Below are positions 1 through 11,011 of a stretch of 64,000 bases of DNA, piece after piece (position 1 is the first letter of the stretch; each line of letters begins with the position of its first letter). The notes under the pieces were generated by a model. It saw only the letters and a program-made list of their open reading frames with translations, was not told the DNA's origin and searched no databases. This stretch comes from Prunus persica. Its lineage: Eukaryota; Streptophyta; Magnoliopsida; Rosales; Rosaceae. Location of the stretch: assembly GCF_000346465.2 (NCBI RefSeq), contig NC_034013.1:2898150-2962149 (forward strand), read 5' to 3'. The translations under genes and the position numbers were made by a program.

Positions 1-2330
1 GAGCATGGGTGTATTTTTTTGCAGGAAATATCAGAGGCTTCTAATGTATTTAAAAGCTTCAAAGCACTTGTTGAGAATGAAATTGGAAGAACCATTAAGA
101 ATTTTCGAACTGATCATGGTGGAGAATATTGTTCAAAGGAGTTTGAAGATTTTTTGTGTTGAGCAAGGCATTATAAGGCAATTACAGTTGCATATACACC
201 TCAGCAAAATGGTGTATTGGAAAGAAAGAATAGAACAATTCTCAACATGGTTAGAAGCTTGTTGGTTAAGGGGAGAGTTTCGAAGAAATTCTGGCATGAG
301 GCAGTGTTGTGGTCCATTCATATTTTGAACAAAAGTCCTACTTTTTTTCGTTAAAAACATGACGCGTGAGGAAGCTTGGAGTGGAAGGAAACTACCAGTA
401 CATCACTTCAAGGTGTTTGGGTGCATAGCATATGCACACATTCTTGATGAGAAGAGGAAGAAGCTTGATGACAAGGGTGAGAAATGCATCTTTCTTGGGG
501 TGGGTGAACACTCCAAAGCATACAAATTGTTCAACCCCATTACTGAAAAAGTAATTATCAACCGTTATGTGGTATTTGATGAGGAAAGAATATAGGATTG
601 GACTAAAAAAGGCGCTGTACAGTAGCAAATTCTAGTTGATTTTGATGAAGCAGAAGATAGAACTGAAATGCAGCAGTAGACCACTAGTGAAAAACCCCCA
701 AATTCTATAAAATGAGTAGCCACTAAAAAACCAACGTATCAGGAAATGACCAGCTTATATGATTCATTATGTAAGTAGTGATGAACTCTCTGATGATGAT
801 ACTACTGCTCACTTTGCGTTATTTGCATATTATGATCCTACCACATTTGAGGGAGCTGTAAAAAAACCAAAATGGCAAAAAGAAATGGATGCTGATATTA
901 AGTCGATTAAGAAAAATGATACATGAGAGCTTTTTAACTTGCCAAAAGGACATTAAACAATGGGTGTGAAATGGGTCTTTAAAACCAAGTTAAACGAGAA
1001 AACCGAGAAAGACAAGCACAAGGCTCGTTGGTGGCAAAGGGATACGAGCAAGTATATGGTGTTGATTACAAAGAAGTGTTTGCCCAGTTGCAAGACAAGA
1101 CACTTGACTGGTAATCTCTTTAGCTGCCCAACTCTTGGCCTATTTTTCAATTAGATGTAAAATCTGTCTTCTTACATGGTGAATTGCAAGAACAAGTGTA
1201 TGTAGATTAGCCCCCAGGTCATATGCAACAAGGCTATGAGGAGAAAGTTTATAGATTGAAGAAAGACTTATATGGCTTGAAACAAGCACCACGACCTTGG
1301 TACAATCGTATAGACGCTTATCTTGGTAAACAAGGCTTTCAAAAGTGTCCAAATGAACATGCTTTGTATGTTAAGGTTGGAGAAGAAGGTAAAATGCTTA
1401 TCGTATGCTTGTATGTTGATGATCTAATCTACACAAGAAGTGGTGAGGATATGTGTGAAGATTTTAAAAATTTTGTGATGACAGAGTTTGATATGACATA
1501 TTTGGGGTTAATGCTTCTTGGCATAGAAGTAGTAAAATCAGCAGTTGGAATTTTTATTTGTTAAAAAAAATACATCTAGGAGGTTTTGGAAAGGTTTCAG
1601 ATGCTGAATTGCAATCCAGTTGGAATACCAACTGAAATAGGATTGAAGTTGAGTAGAGATCTTGATGGTGTAAGAGTAGACACCACTTTTTACAAACATA
1701 TTGTTGGTAGTCTGATGTATTTGACTTCAACAAGATCTGACATCATGTATGTCATGAGTTTGATACGTCGATATATGGAGAATCCAACTTAGTTGCATCT
1801 CAGGGCAGCAAAGAGAATTTTTCGTTACTTAAAGGGCACAACTGATCTGGGGATACTTTATAAAAGGGGAGAAAAGCCAAGTTTCTTTGGTTTTACTTAC
1901 AGTGATTATGTAGGTGATATTACTGATAGAAAAAACACTTCTGGGCATGTGTTCTTGATGAGTTCAAGTGTTGTTTCGTAGTCTTAAAAGAAGCAGTAGA
2001 TTGTGACACTATCTGCTACTGAAGCTGAGCTTGTTGTCGCTGCTTCATGTTCCTGTCAAGCCAATTTGGCTTAGGAGAATGCTTGAAGATCTTTGCCATC
2101 AGCATCAAGGTCCAACAATAATATTATGTGACAATGTTTTTGATATTAAGTTGTCAAGGAATCCAGTTATGCATGGGAGAAGCAAACATATTGATGTTCG
2201 TTACCATTTCTTGCGTGATATGTGAAAAGATGATGTAATTGAGTTAGAATTCTGCAAAAATGAAGACCAAGCGGTTGATATCCTCACCAAACCACTCAAA
2301 TAGCCAGTGTTCGAGAAGCTCAGAGACATA
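1..2330 (+). pseudogene. Ty1/copia pol remnant: integrase end, reverse transcriptase, RNase H
   Basis: Decayed polyprotein of a copia-type LTR retrotransposon, entering from the left edge. In order: the end of the integrase core (to about 340, with AYTPQQNGV-like coding readable in a shifted frame), a linker (360-600, VHHFKVFGCIAYAH), the reverse transcriptase (about 840-1560, with KKDLYGLKQAPRPWY and the catalytic CLYVDDL motif), and RNase H (1586-2330, with GSLMYLTSTRSDIMY and NPVMHGRSKHIDVRYHFLRD). Many stops and frameshifts break it, so no full product is possible. The order integrase before reverse transcriptase is diagnostic of copia rather than gypsy. The first 310 bases are nearly identical to the reverse complement of 41113-41425, a second copy of the same family. 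The 5' half lies outside the window. Confidence 0.92.
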
Positions 2331-2429
2331 CTTGGAGTATGCTCTTCACAGGTCATTGTTCAAAGGAGGACATCAACACTGGACTGAAGATGATGTTTGA
2401 TTCCTAAACTATTTTAGGCAGAAATCAGT

Positions 2430-2440
2430 TTAAGGGAGGG
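2430..2440 (+). other. Polypurine tract of the copia element
   Basis: TTAAGGGAGGG immediately precedes the TGTTAAGG start of the 3' LTR. This is the usual place for the primer of plus-strand DNA synthesis in copia elements. Confidence 0.7.
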
Positions 2441-2647
2441 TGTTAAGGTTTCAAGTTGTTTTATTTATTTAAATAAATCTCTTCTCTTTAGGAAGGTGGT
2501 TGTTTGTTTTACCTATTCTTTTGGAGAATCTCATAGACTTAGGAGTTGTTAGTCATGGGATAGTTGTTGCTTGTTTCTGCACATTTTGTTTCTTGTAAGT
2601 CTATTTAACTCACACTTCTAGTTAATGAATTATAATTGCATTCAACA
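2441..2647 (+). repeat. 3' LTR of the copia element
   Basis: About 207 bp beginning TGTTAAGG just after the polypurine tract and ending TTCAACA, so it has the TG...CA ends of an LTR. The right end is chosen from the CA terminus and could be off by a few bases, because the 5' LTR is not in the window for comparison. The following stretch to about 2954 shows no gene or repeat I recognise. Confidence 0.6.
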
Positions 2648-2954
2648 TATTTTGTTTTAGTAGTCTGTGATAAATCTTATTATTCAACATGCAATTGTTG
2701 ATGGATTTGAGAAAATTGATTTTTTAGATTATCCATTTTCCAAAAGAGAGAAGATTATTAGCACAAAACGAAAATAAGATTATAGGATTAGTATTAGAAT
2801 TAGAATCGTACTTCCAAGCTTGTTTAAATAATTTATAGAAATAATGGTCATGTAGCCAATGCTCTTTAAACCAAACCGAATTTTGAGAGTTAACAGTTTG
2901 TACCTCTATATAAAAAATAAGATGACTATGAATAATGTAATTGGAAGAGCCCCC

Positions 2955-4354
2955 TTTTTGTAGAAATGTCATCTAAACTTATACCTCAATTTTAATTTGT
3001 CATCTTAAAAAAAATTTAAGAGAAATGTCATCCTAATTTTTCAAAATCCATGATTTGTCATCTGACTTTAACACCATCCAACCCTAACCCCACCCGCCCC
3101 CAAAACACATCACACATGACCTCCCCCTCTCTCTGTCTCTTTGAGCATGATAAGGTACCCATACTCCCACATGTATTACTAGGGATGGCAAAAATCCCCT
3201 TAGAGGCGGGTCCCCGTCGGGTCCCCGACCCTAACGGAGGGAGATTTCGGGGCTAAATAGGTATCAGGTACGGGGATCCCCGAACTTGAAAAATCCCCGA
3301 CGGGTATGGGGAGGGGATGGTAATAGCGTCCCCATCCCTGAACCTGACCCGAAAATATATATGTTTATATTTAAATAAATAAATATATAATTATAATATT
3401 TATGTTTAACCCTAAGTTAACTTCCCTCTCCTAATTCTTCCTAATTTTCTATGGAATTTCATATTGATGTGATTTTGAATAGTTGAGTTGAACTTTATAG
3501 TTAATTTGGATGTGTCGAATGATAATGTAATATGAAACTTAATGTTAAAATGTATGATAAATATTTTTTTATGCAAAAAAATCGGGGATTCGGGGCGGGT
3601 ATGGGGGATAGTCCCCCGACGGGGACGGGGACGGAGACGGAGATTCCCCGAAACCTAATAAACGGGGATGGGTTCGGGGACGGGGGTGGGGATGGGGAGC
3701 GGGGATAAGGATGGTATTGTCATACCCGGCCCCTACCCGACCCGTTGCCATCCCTATTATTACCCACCCCTTGCAAATTTTATAAGCTATACTGATTGAA
3801 TTTTATTCCACAAAGCCAAGAATGAACTTGTTTGGTTTCTAAATTCTATTGACCAATTCAAGAATCTATTATAATATAGAAGAAGCTAGAGAAAAAAAAA
3901 ATTTAGCTCAGCCCTATATAAATTCATGGTTCTTCCCTTGTTTGGGTGGGCTGAGGTAATTTGTGTGTTCCATGGTACAGAGAGGAGGAAGAGGAGAGGG
4001 AATGGGAATGGAGAAGGGGTTGTGAAGAGGGAAGGGGGAATGGATTTCAAGGTGGGTGGGGTTGGTTAGAGCCACGGTGTCGCACAGGGGATGGGGGAAA
4101 GTGAGATTTTTTGTTTTCAATTTTAATTTTTTAAGAGATATACAAATTTTTATATAATGATTTTTCCATTTTTAAAATACCTTTAAAAGCGGAAAGACTA
4201 AAATACCCTTAAAACTGGATGGAAAATTGGATGGTGTTAATGTCAGATCACAAATTATGGATTTTGAAAAATGAAGGTGGCATTTCTCTTAAATTTTTAT
4301 TTAAGGTGATAAATTGAAATTGAGATATAAGTTCAGGTGACATTTCTACAAAAA
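2955..4354. mobile_element. Non-autonomous TIR element, 1.4 kb, with about 125-bp inverted ends
   Basis: The left end (TTTTTGTAGAAATGTCA...) and the reverse complement of the right end match with few differences for about 125 bases (roughly 2955-3080 and 4235-4354), including a shared stretch around CAAAATCCAT. Long inverted ends of this kind are typical of non-autonomous Mutator-like elements. No clear target duplication was found. No transposase is encoded. The ORFs inside are short and low in complexity. A second, GC-rich element is nested at 3180-3756. Confidence 0.7.
3180..3756. mobile_element. Nested GC-rich hAT-like MITE
   Basis: Begins TAGGGATGGCAA and ends TTGCCATCCCTA, a perfect 12-bp inverted pair. 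The adjoining flanks (GTATTAC and TTATTAC) look like a target duplication with one difference. Interior arms are rich in GGGGACGGGG/CCCCGTCCCC runs, so the arms can fold back, with an AT-rich centre (about 3355-3570). It lies wholly inside the 2955-4354 element and is therefore the younger insertion. Confidence 0.7.
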
Positions 4355-4828
4355 TCTCTTACTTTAATATATAATTAAAATTCCCAGAAATAAGTGTTGG
4401 CAAATGCCAATTAAGCCGCTGACTTATCTGGTTCCAGATTTGTAATTGTAAGTGTTTTTGGGGATATTGGTAAAGCCAACAAACATAGAAAAAGGTAATT
4501 GAAGATTTGAGTCCCAAATTTCAGTTATGATAAAACGGTTATGCAAGAAATTAACTGTTAAAGATAAATTTTGATCATTCCAGATAACTACAATTCCACC
4601 TGAGAAATGTCAAAATGATATAACCCAGTTAAAAAGAAAAAAGAAGAGAGGGAAGGAGGGAGGTAAAAAAAAAAAAAAAAAAAGAGCAGGCAGGGATGTG
4701 ATGACCAAGTTAAAAGTTAAAATTATGTTGAGTAATGAAGAAATAACAGAGATACAGATCAGACAAAATTAATAATAAAATTAAAGTTTGAAGCGATTGT
4801 ATTATTAATTATTATGCATATATATGAG
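4355..4828. other. Gene-free 3' flank of the peptide gene
   Basis: AT-rich sequence with an A-rich/purine tract (about 4635-4690). No ORF, RNA gene or repeat family recognised. It includes the presumed 3' UTR and polyadenylation region of the minus-strand peptide gene. Confidence 0.4.
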
Positions 4829-5113
4829 CTATACAGGCAATTGGCCAGCTTGGAATGGAAGCTGGGCTGTAGCTGTAGGGTTGACAAGGTGCTTCCGGGG
4901 GCTACGAAAGCTTCCATGATTCATCCATGTCTTCCTATCCCATGCCTGCATCCCCTGCAACCCTCTGACCTTATCTTCTTGTAAAATTCTTACTGCTCTT
5001 TCTTCCATGGCTGCGGAAGCAGAAGCTGAATTGATCCAAACTGAGGAGGAGGAGGCAAAAATAACCAGCAACAACATCAAAACAATACGATTAAGGGCCC
5101 TGAACTGCACCAT
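4829..5113 (-). CDS. Small secreted peptide precursor, family not recognised
   Basis: Single-exon ORF of 94 aa. Residues 1-34 form a clear signal peptide: MVQFRALNRIVLMLLLVIFA, then a Ser/Ala-rich segment ending SASASA, a plausible cleavage site. The mature part starts near AMEERAVRILQEDKVRG, is charged, and ends in a Pro/His/Arg-rich stretch with HGSFRSPRKHLVNPT followed by a neutral tail. This layout (signal peptide, acidic/basic propeptide, conserved-looking short C-terminal segment, no Cys pairs) resembles precursors of plant signalling peptides, but I cannot match it to CLE, CEP, RGF/GLV, IDA, PSK or CIF motifs. A TATA-like box lies about 80 bases upstream. The first ATG is taken as start. 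A real gene is likely but not proven; the function is unknown. Confidence 0.6.
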   Translation of the reverse strand: MVQFRALNRIVLMLLLVIFASSSSVWINSASASAAMEERAVRILQEDKVRGLQGMQAWDRKTWMNHGSFRSPRKHLVNPTATAQLPFQAGQLPV

Positions 5114-5193
5114 ATTCTGCTCTGTGATATGTGAGCTTTCAGTTTTTTGTGTGTTTGGTGTTTGCAGGGAAGGATGGATGGAGAGTGTGTGTG

Positions 5194-5201
5194 TTATATA
5201 A
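5194..5201 (-). promoter_or_regulatory. TATA box candidate of the secreted-peptide gene
   Basis: TTATATAA (reads the same on both strands) about 80 bases before the peptide ATG on the minus strand. That leaves room for a short 5' UTR. A (TG)n run lies further upstream, at about 5310-5332. Confidence 0.4.
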
Positions 5202-5943
5202 TGAAGAGGTGGAAAAAGGAAGGGTAACTTTGCTTTGGTTGGAAGTCAAGAAGAAAATGATGAAGCTTCTCACACTCAACAAACTCAATGAATGTATGTA
5301 TAATGTATGTATAGTGTGTGTGTGTGTGTGTTGAAAATACTACTAGTATTTGGGTGTGCTTAATAATTGTGGGGTTGGTTGGCGTGGGGTGGTTGTTAAA
5401 ATGATTCTGTTAGTAGACTTGAAAGCCTTTAAGGTGCATCACTTTCATAATAAGTTAGCGTAAGTGCTTTAGCAAAAGTAGTTGTCTCTAGATGAGCATG
5501 AGGTGAATAAATTAGTCTGCTTCTATTGATTGATATGTCCAGTCCCAGCACACATTTGCTGAGTGAGTTCACCCAATCATATATGTAAATATCCATTTTT
5601 TTTTTTCCTTTACAAATAAATTTATTTATTTTGGTGAAAAAAGGGGGCAAAGACCCCCGGAACAGCAGCTCCCTTACAAATATTTCAATGAAAATAAAAA
5701 GGGCTAAAACATTTTACCCAGGAGGTTTGGGGCCATTTTGAAAATGGGTTACAAGGTTTTAATTTTGTCAATTTGCACCCGAACGTTTTAAAATTCGACC
5801 AAATTACGCATTTCTTCAATTTGACTGTTTCATCTTCTGTTAAATTAATGATGTGGCAGGAGCGGTGCCCACTTTTATAATTATTTATAAATTAAAATAT
5901 CTTTAGAAAATAAAATAAAATAAAAAATTCCCAAGTTCTGCAA
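5202..5943. other. Intergenic stretch: promoter of the peptide gene and anonymous sequence
   Basis: Contains a (GT)n microsatellite (about 5310-5332) and, from about 5700, sequence starting GGGCTAAAACATTTTACCC that looks like one TIR-type end without a visible partner. No supported gene. The short ORFs are not convincing. Confidence 0.35.
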
Positions 5944-6595
5944 CTAGGGCTGGCAATGGGTCGTGTATGGTTGTGGTAGGATTATATACGTGTCAAGAAT
6001 GCTTAACCCAAAATTAACACATTTAATAAACATCTCGTGTCGGGTTGACCCGCTAATTTTCCTTGCGGGTTTGTATCAGGTTACCCGCTAAGTGGTAGCA
6101 TAGCGAGGTAAAAATGTAGAAAAAAAAAAACATTAGAGAAAGTGATGACTGTTCGAAGAATTTTTCCATAATCACAGTAATGTGAGAATTGGTTATGATG
6201 GGAAAAGAAATATGTGTAATGTACTAAAATAGTATATTTTTATGTGATAGTTAGCATGTAATTGTTTTAAATATAAATATCAAATGATATACATGTGAAA
6301 TTCTACTTCTTTGAAAGCCAACTTGTAGATTATAAATATAAAATGTTGTAGCATATAAACACAAAGTTATCAGCAACATGGTAGATAAGACTCTAGTAGA
6401 GAAGGAAGTGGTAGGGGTTTGAATCCCCTTGTGTGCTCTCTGAAGTTGCCATTTCCATTTGTTTTAGCAGGTTGGCTGGTTATATAGTTATTTTAACAAG
6501 TTGGTGTGTTCACTTATTTATTAAATGGGCATGCGTGTTGACCCTGCTAATTTCCCGTGCAGATTTCGAGTCGTATTAAAAATTGCCACCTTTAC
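5944..6595. mobile_element. Probable hAT-like non-autonomous element
   Basis: Left end AGGGCTGGCAATGGGTCG and the right end (reverse complement of AATTGCCACCTTT) are imperfect inverted copies. Internal GGGTTGACCCGCTAATTT and TGTTGACCCTGCTAATTT are further matching pieces. Ends of the GGGxTGGCAA type are common in plant hAT MITEs. No transposase. Boundaries are approximate. Confidence 0.4.
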
Positions 6596-7572
6596 CTGCA
6601 ACCTTCCCTCCCATGGGAATCTCATGTAAATACCATAGAATAAGATTTCATCCTATGACCAAACAGTCAAAGTAAGGTAATTTGTAAATTCAACAACAAC
6701 AACAACAAAGAATGTATAAATTGATTGAATTTTCATTAAAACCTCGTGTCTCATTTCAAGAATCACCCCAAATCTCAAGGGGTAAAATGTTGTTAGCCCA
6801 AATAAGAAACTAGAAATGAATGAAATCCCAATTGGGCTCCATCTCAGTCACCGTCGCGCAACCGTGCCTATGTTGCTGGCTGACACTCCTATCCCTTCCA
6901 CGCCTCTTGTTTTTCCCACATTACTCTCACATGTGGCATCCCTATTACCATTCGAAATTACATATGACATGTACTATTACAATTTTAAATTACGTAATTC
7001 ACCCCAAGATTTTATCAATCTCATGAATTTCTTATATAAATGTTCATTTATTGGGTGTCATAGTTTAATATAATTGTAGTAGTGCCATAAGACTTGGTTG
7101 AAGTGGCCTGAATGAGTGTTTCCCTCTTTTCGGTTGGATAAGTCAATGTAAGGAGTTGGTCATTCTTTGATTGAGTGCATAGGCATGCCACATCACCGAG
7201 CCACATATTTGTTTTTGAATGGAAGGTGAGTAGATTATGCCAATAAAATTTGATAATAATTAATCAATTATTTGACCGAACAAGAATCTTTTTCCGGCTT
7301 ATGTTCTTTCACTATCTCGAGATCCAATAATTTATATGAATAACAAGTGATGCGAAATTGGAATGCATATCCCAATTTGATTTGGAGTCACAATCTTGAT
7401 CTTTGTCTTATGCGTACACCCAAAACCTCTCCACATCAAAACAAGAATCTTATCACTATGCCAAATTAATGAAATTAAATCTTAGAACAGTTTGGGCCGA
7501 CCAAATTTGAATAAATATGTTACAACTCATTCGAAAACTACTAGGCCTAGTTTGTACAAAAATAAGACCTAA
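6596..7572. other. Gene-free stretch with a repeat shared with 15.5 kb
   Basis: Bases 7117-7330 resemble 15482-15690 (shared GAGTGTTTCCCTCTTTTCGG, GAATGGAA/TGAGTAGAT and GTTCTTTCACT blocks in the same order), so it is probably a fragment of a dispersed LTR-type repeat. A (CAA)n tract lies near 6690-6710. The ORF at 6816-7073 has no recognised similarity. Confidence 0.4.
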
Positions 7573-8790
7573 GGGGTCGTTTGGTACGGCGGACTATCAT
7601 GGACTGGACTAAATCCTGGGACTGTCTTGAATTAGCTCAGATTGACCTAAGTTGGATTAAATACTGGCCTGCGTTTGGTGATGCGTCGGACTAAGAAGCT
7701 GGATTGTAAAAATAGTGAAAACCTATGTTTGGTACTGTGTTGGACTAAAAAAATTATTTAAATATTTAAAATTAATTAGAGATTCTGACCTAAAACTAAA
7801 TAAATATTGCAAAGAAACCAACGAGATATGTATAATTTATTATATAAAAAAAATTTAAAATATTTTTTAAAGACTAAAACTATCTTCATCTTTTTTCTTT
7901 TTTCTTTTTTCTATTTTTTTTTCTTTCTTCCTTTTCTCTCCTTCTCTTTTCTTCTTCCTTCCCAGCCCTGTTTCTTTTTTCTCTTTTCTCTCTCCCTCCC
8001 GATCTCTCTCTGGTTCTCTCTCTTTTTTTCTCCAATATTGACACAACATTGGTATCCCTTTTTTTCTATATCCCTCTCCCAAACCTTTCTCTACTTCCCT
8101 CTCATTTTCTCTCTATTCTTCCCCCTCCCCCCTCCCTTTTTTTTAGGTTACAGAGGGGGTAAACGCCCCAAAACAAAAACAATTAAATATGACAAAGGGA
8201 GGTCTGGCAGGACCTTGAGCATCAACATCTAAAATGACTCTAAGGAAGGCAGGAGTTTCTTCAAAAACATCGAGGCCATGATTAGACTTGTGATTGGCAG
8301 CCAAGGTCTCTTGTTCCCTTTGAAGTCACAGATCCTCATCTTCTTCGAAGTCACAAATCTCCATTTGGTTTCACTGAGCCAAGGTCAATGGTTGGTAATT
8401 TTTCGAAAGGTTCAATTGGGTTGTGGTTCTACTGGGTTTGATTTGATGGTGGTTGATTCAAGTGGTTGAGTTTGAATTGGTGGTGGTTGGTTGGTGTGAC
8501 TGGGTTTATAGTGATGATAATTCTAGGTGAAGAAGAAGAAGAAATTGATTCTTGAAGCTTGGATATGGTTTTGGTCATGCGATTGGATTAGTCGGACTTG
8601 CGCGTCAAAATAGCACTCTCGCTATTTTACGAACTGCATTTCAGGCTCTCTGTATAATGAGAGTGAGTGAGGAGGTTTTTTAACCATTGGACTCCACAAT
8701 CCCATTTAACTTAGTCCCCCATTTTACCAAACATGGGCTTGAAGGCTTATTTAGCATAGTCCAGTCTAGCGAGGCATACCAAACACACCC
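7573..8790. mobile_element. Tourist/PIF-Harbinger-like non-autonomous element, 1.2 kb
   Basis: Starts GGGGTCGTTTGGTA and ends TACCAAACACACCC, with the trinucleotide TAA directly repeated on both sides (7570-7572 and 8791-8793). That fits the 3-bp TWA target duplication of PIF/Harbinger elements. More inverted pieces follow inward (TGGACTGGACTAAAT against TAGTCCAGTCTAG). A long pyrimidine tract (about 7885-8145) fills the centre and creates a spurious 141-aa ORF. No transposase was seen. Confidence 0.6.
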
Positions 8791-9086
8791 TAATAGTGCT
8801 ACAACATGACTGGTCTATTAACAAATTATGTCGGTGTAACATTTACACTGAAAAATAGTGCCTTTAGTATTATTGAATGAACAATGTTAACAATCTGAAG
8901 GCATTGACGACAATCTTCCATGTGTATCCCTATAATAACTGATAATAATCATAACGAGTCTCTTTACATGCACTTGGCCTGCACAAAAAAATCAAAGGTC
9001 CCGTAGTATGTAGAAACGTCTACAGTACACAGGAGAATCGATACACAATTTGTTTTAATAAAGCATGTGCGAGTTTTTATTTTTTT

Positions 9087-9371
9087 GGACAAACAATAGT
9101 AAACCCCCCAACCTATAAGGTTATTTACGAGTTTATACCTGATTTCGAGGACATTTACCAGTATATACTCAACGTCACGGAAACCTACAAATTTCCCCCT
9201 CCGTTAACGAGACCTTCAAGAAATCTGTTATCTGTCTACGTGGCATTTAGCTGGACGATTTTATAAGGGCATTTTCGGCATCTCATGTCCCTGGGTTTTG
9301 TGCCCAAAACAACACGTGGCTTTCTATAATTCGAAAAAACAAAAACAAAAAACCCCCGAATTGAGTTCCAG
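9087..9371 (+). repeat. Left TIR of the MULE
   Basis: About 285 bases from GGACAAACAATAGTAAACCC to GAGTTCCAGAT, matching the reverse complement of 14140-14416 with scattered substitutions. Further short matches continue inward (CCCAAATCGA), so the original TIR may have been slightly longer. Confidence 0.85.
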
Positions 9372-10656
9372 ATACTCGTCGTCCATAACCCCCTCACCCA
9401 AATCGATTTCCCCCCCAAATCGAAACCGATTCCACAAATTGAAACCTAATCCCCATTTCGCATTGATCAAAAGCACAAAGAAAGCTGGTTGCTGTAATTC
9501 GAGATGCCGTGGGGTATTCGTCCTTGTGGTTTTCGTGTTCCTCATTCTTGTAAGTTGAAGGCAGTTTTAATACTTCTTGCTTTTTGGTTTCGTCGTAAAG
9601 GGTTAGATGCCTGCAGTTTTATTTTGTCTGAACCTTTCATTTGCTTTGAAGTGTGCTTGAGAGTGATATTTGTAGTCCATGGTCTATGGTCCATTTCTGT
9701 CGTGTTGTTGGAAAAGCATTAAAAAAAGCACTTTTTATTTTCAAACCAAACTGCGTTCGATTCTAGACAATACTTAGTGGTCCAAAACCTCTACATTTGT
9801 TTACGTCCTTGTTTATTCACCAATTTTGTATTGAACAATTGTTTATTGATAGGTTTGACTGTTATGTGGCTTTGTAGGTAAAGATGATAAGTTTACTATT
9901 CGAATGAACCATGAGGGTTCTATATGTGACAACCTGTATGTAAATGGGACTCTGGACTTCATTGATTTTTGCGATAAGGACCAAATGTCTATGTTTCAAC
10001 TTGGTATGATGGTATAGTGTTATATCACTATGAGCTTCCCAACTCTTCTTGTGTAGAAAAGCTTCTGCCTAATGAAGATGTTATGAAAATGTGTGAATGT
10101 GTGCCAGGAGTAAAGGAGATAGATATATTTTTGACATAGTTGGCTGATGACCCGTATACCTTTTTAAACAAACAGAAACAGATCGAGTTGCAAAGGGTGG
10201 AAGGTTCCGGGGTACAAAAACAGAGGTCAGTGGTGATCGAGGATATAAGATATGCTGATTGTAGTCCTCTTGTTCCTTATAAGACAAAGAGCAATGTTGA
10301 GCAGCCAACTAAATATCCTAAGCCACATAAGGTGAAGATAGTGGAGCAAGAAGCAGTGGAGGATGTTGGGGATTTTTCAGAACCTAAGGCAGCAAAGAAG
10401 GGAAAGGGTAAAACAGTGGCTGAGGCACCAAAGAAGGGAAAGGCTGCAAGGTCTTCAAAGGATGAAGAAATGGCTAAACCTAAGGCACTAGAGAAGGTAA
10501 GGGCTACAAGGAAGCGGCTGAACCTGAGGCACCAAAGAGGGCAAGGGCTACAAGGTCTTCAAAGGGTAAAGGTGTGGCAATGGCAAATGCAACAGCAGGG
10601 GAAGATAATGATGCATCCTTATCAAATGCATCTAGTTTTGTTGAGAGTGAGTATTT

Positions 10657-10675
10657 GGGGGGGGGGGGGGGGGGG
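10657..10675 (+). repeat. 19-base G homopolymer
   Basis: Uninterrupted run of 19 G inside the MULE transposase region. It shifts the frame between the Lys-rich linker and the acidic repeat region. Such runs mutate and mis-sequence readily, so the exact length may not be reliable. Confidence 0.8.
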
Positions 10676-10831
10676 TAACATTTAAAAAATAGCTCAGGAA
10701 ACTAATTTTTTACAACAGTGGATACAGACCATGCCCTAGTTGAAGATACTTTTCAGCCTCTTCAAGATGAAGAGATAAATGAAGGTGAATGTGGTGCTAT
10801 TAATGAAGGTGGTGTTGTTAATGAGGATGAA

Positions 10832-11011
10832 GGTCCAAGTGGGGACCAACCTTTACATGCTGGTCCAAGTGGGGACCACCTTTCACATGCTGGTCCAAGT
10901 GGAGACCACCCTTCACATGCTAGTCCAAGTGGGGACCACCATTCACAGACTGGTTAAAATGAAGACCAACCTTCATAGGTTGGTCAAAATAGGAAGCAGC
11001 CTTCTCGGACT
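10832..11011 (+). repeat. 30-bp coding minisatellite, 6 units
   Basis: Four well-kept units (from GGTCCAAGTGGGGACCAAC...) and two diverged ones. In frame each encodes a decapeptide of the type GPSGDHPSHA. The fifth unit contains a TAA stop. It lies between the Lys-rich linker and the MuDR domain of the transposase, in a likely disordered segment. Confidence 0.85.

Noticed and set aside
7807..8232. 141-aa ORF rich in Phe, Leu, Ser and Pro
   Set aside because: It is the translation of a long pyrimidine tract inside a Tourist-like element. No domain or codon pattern supports a gene.
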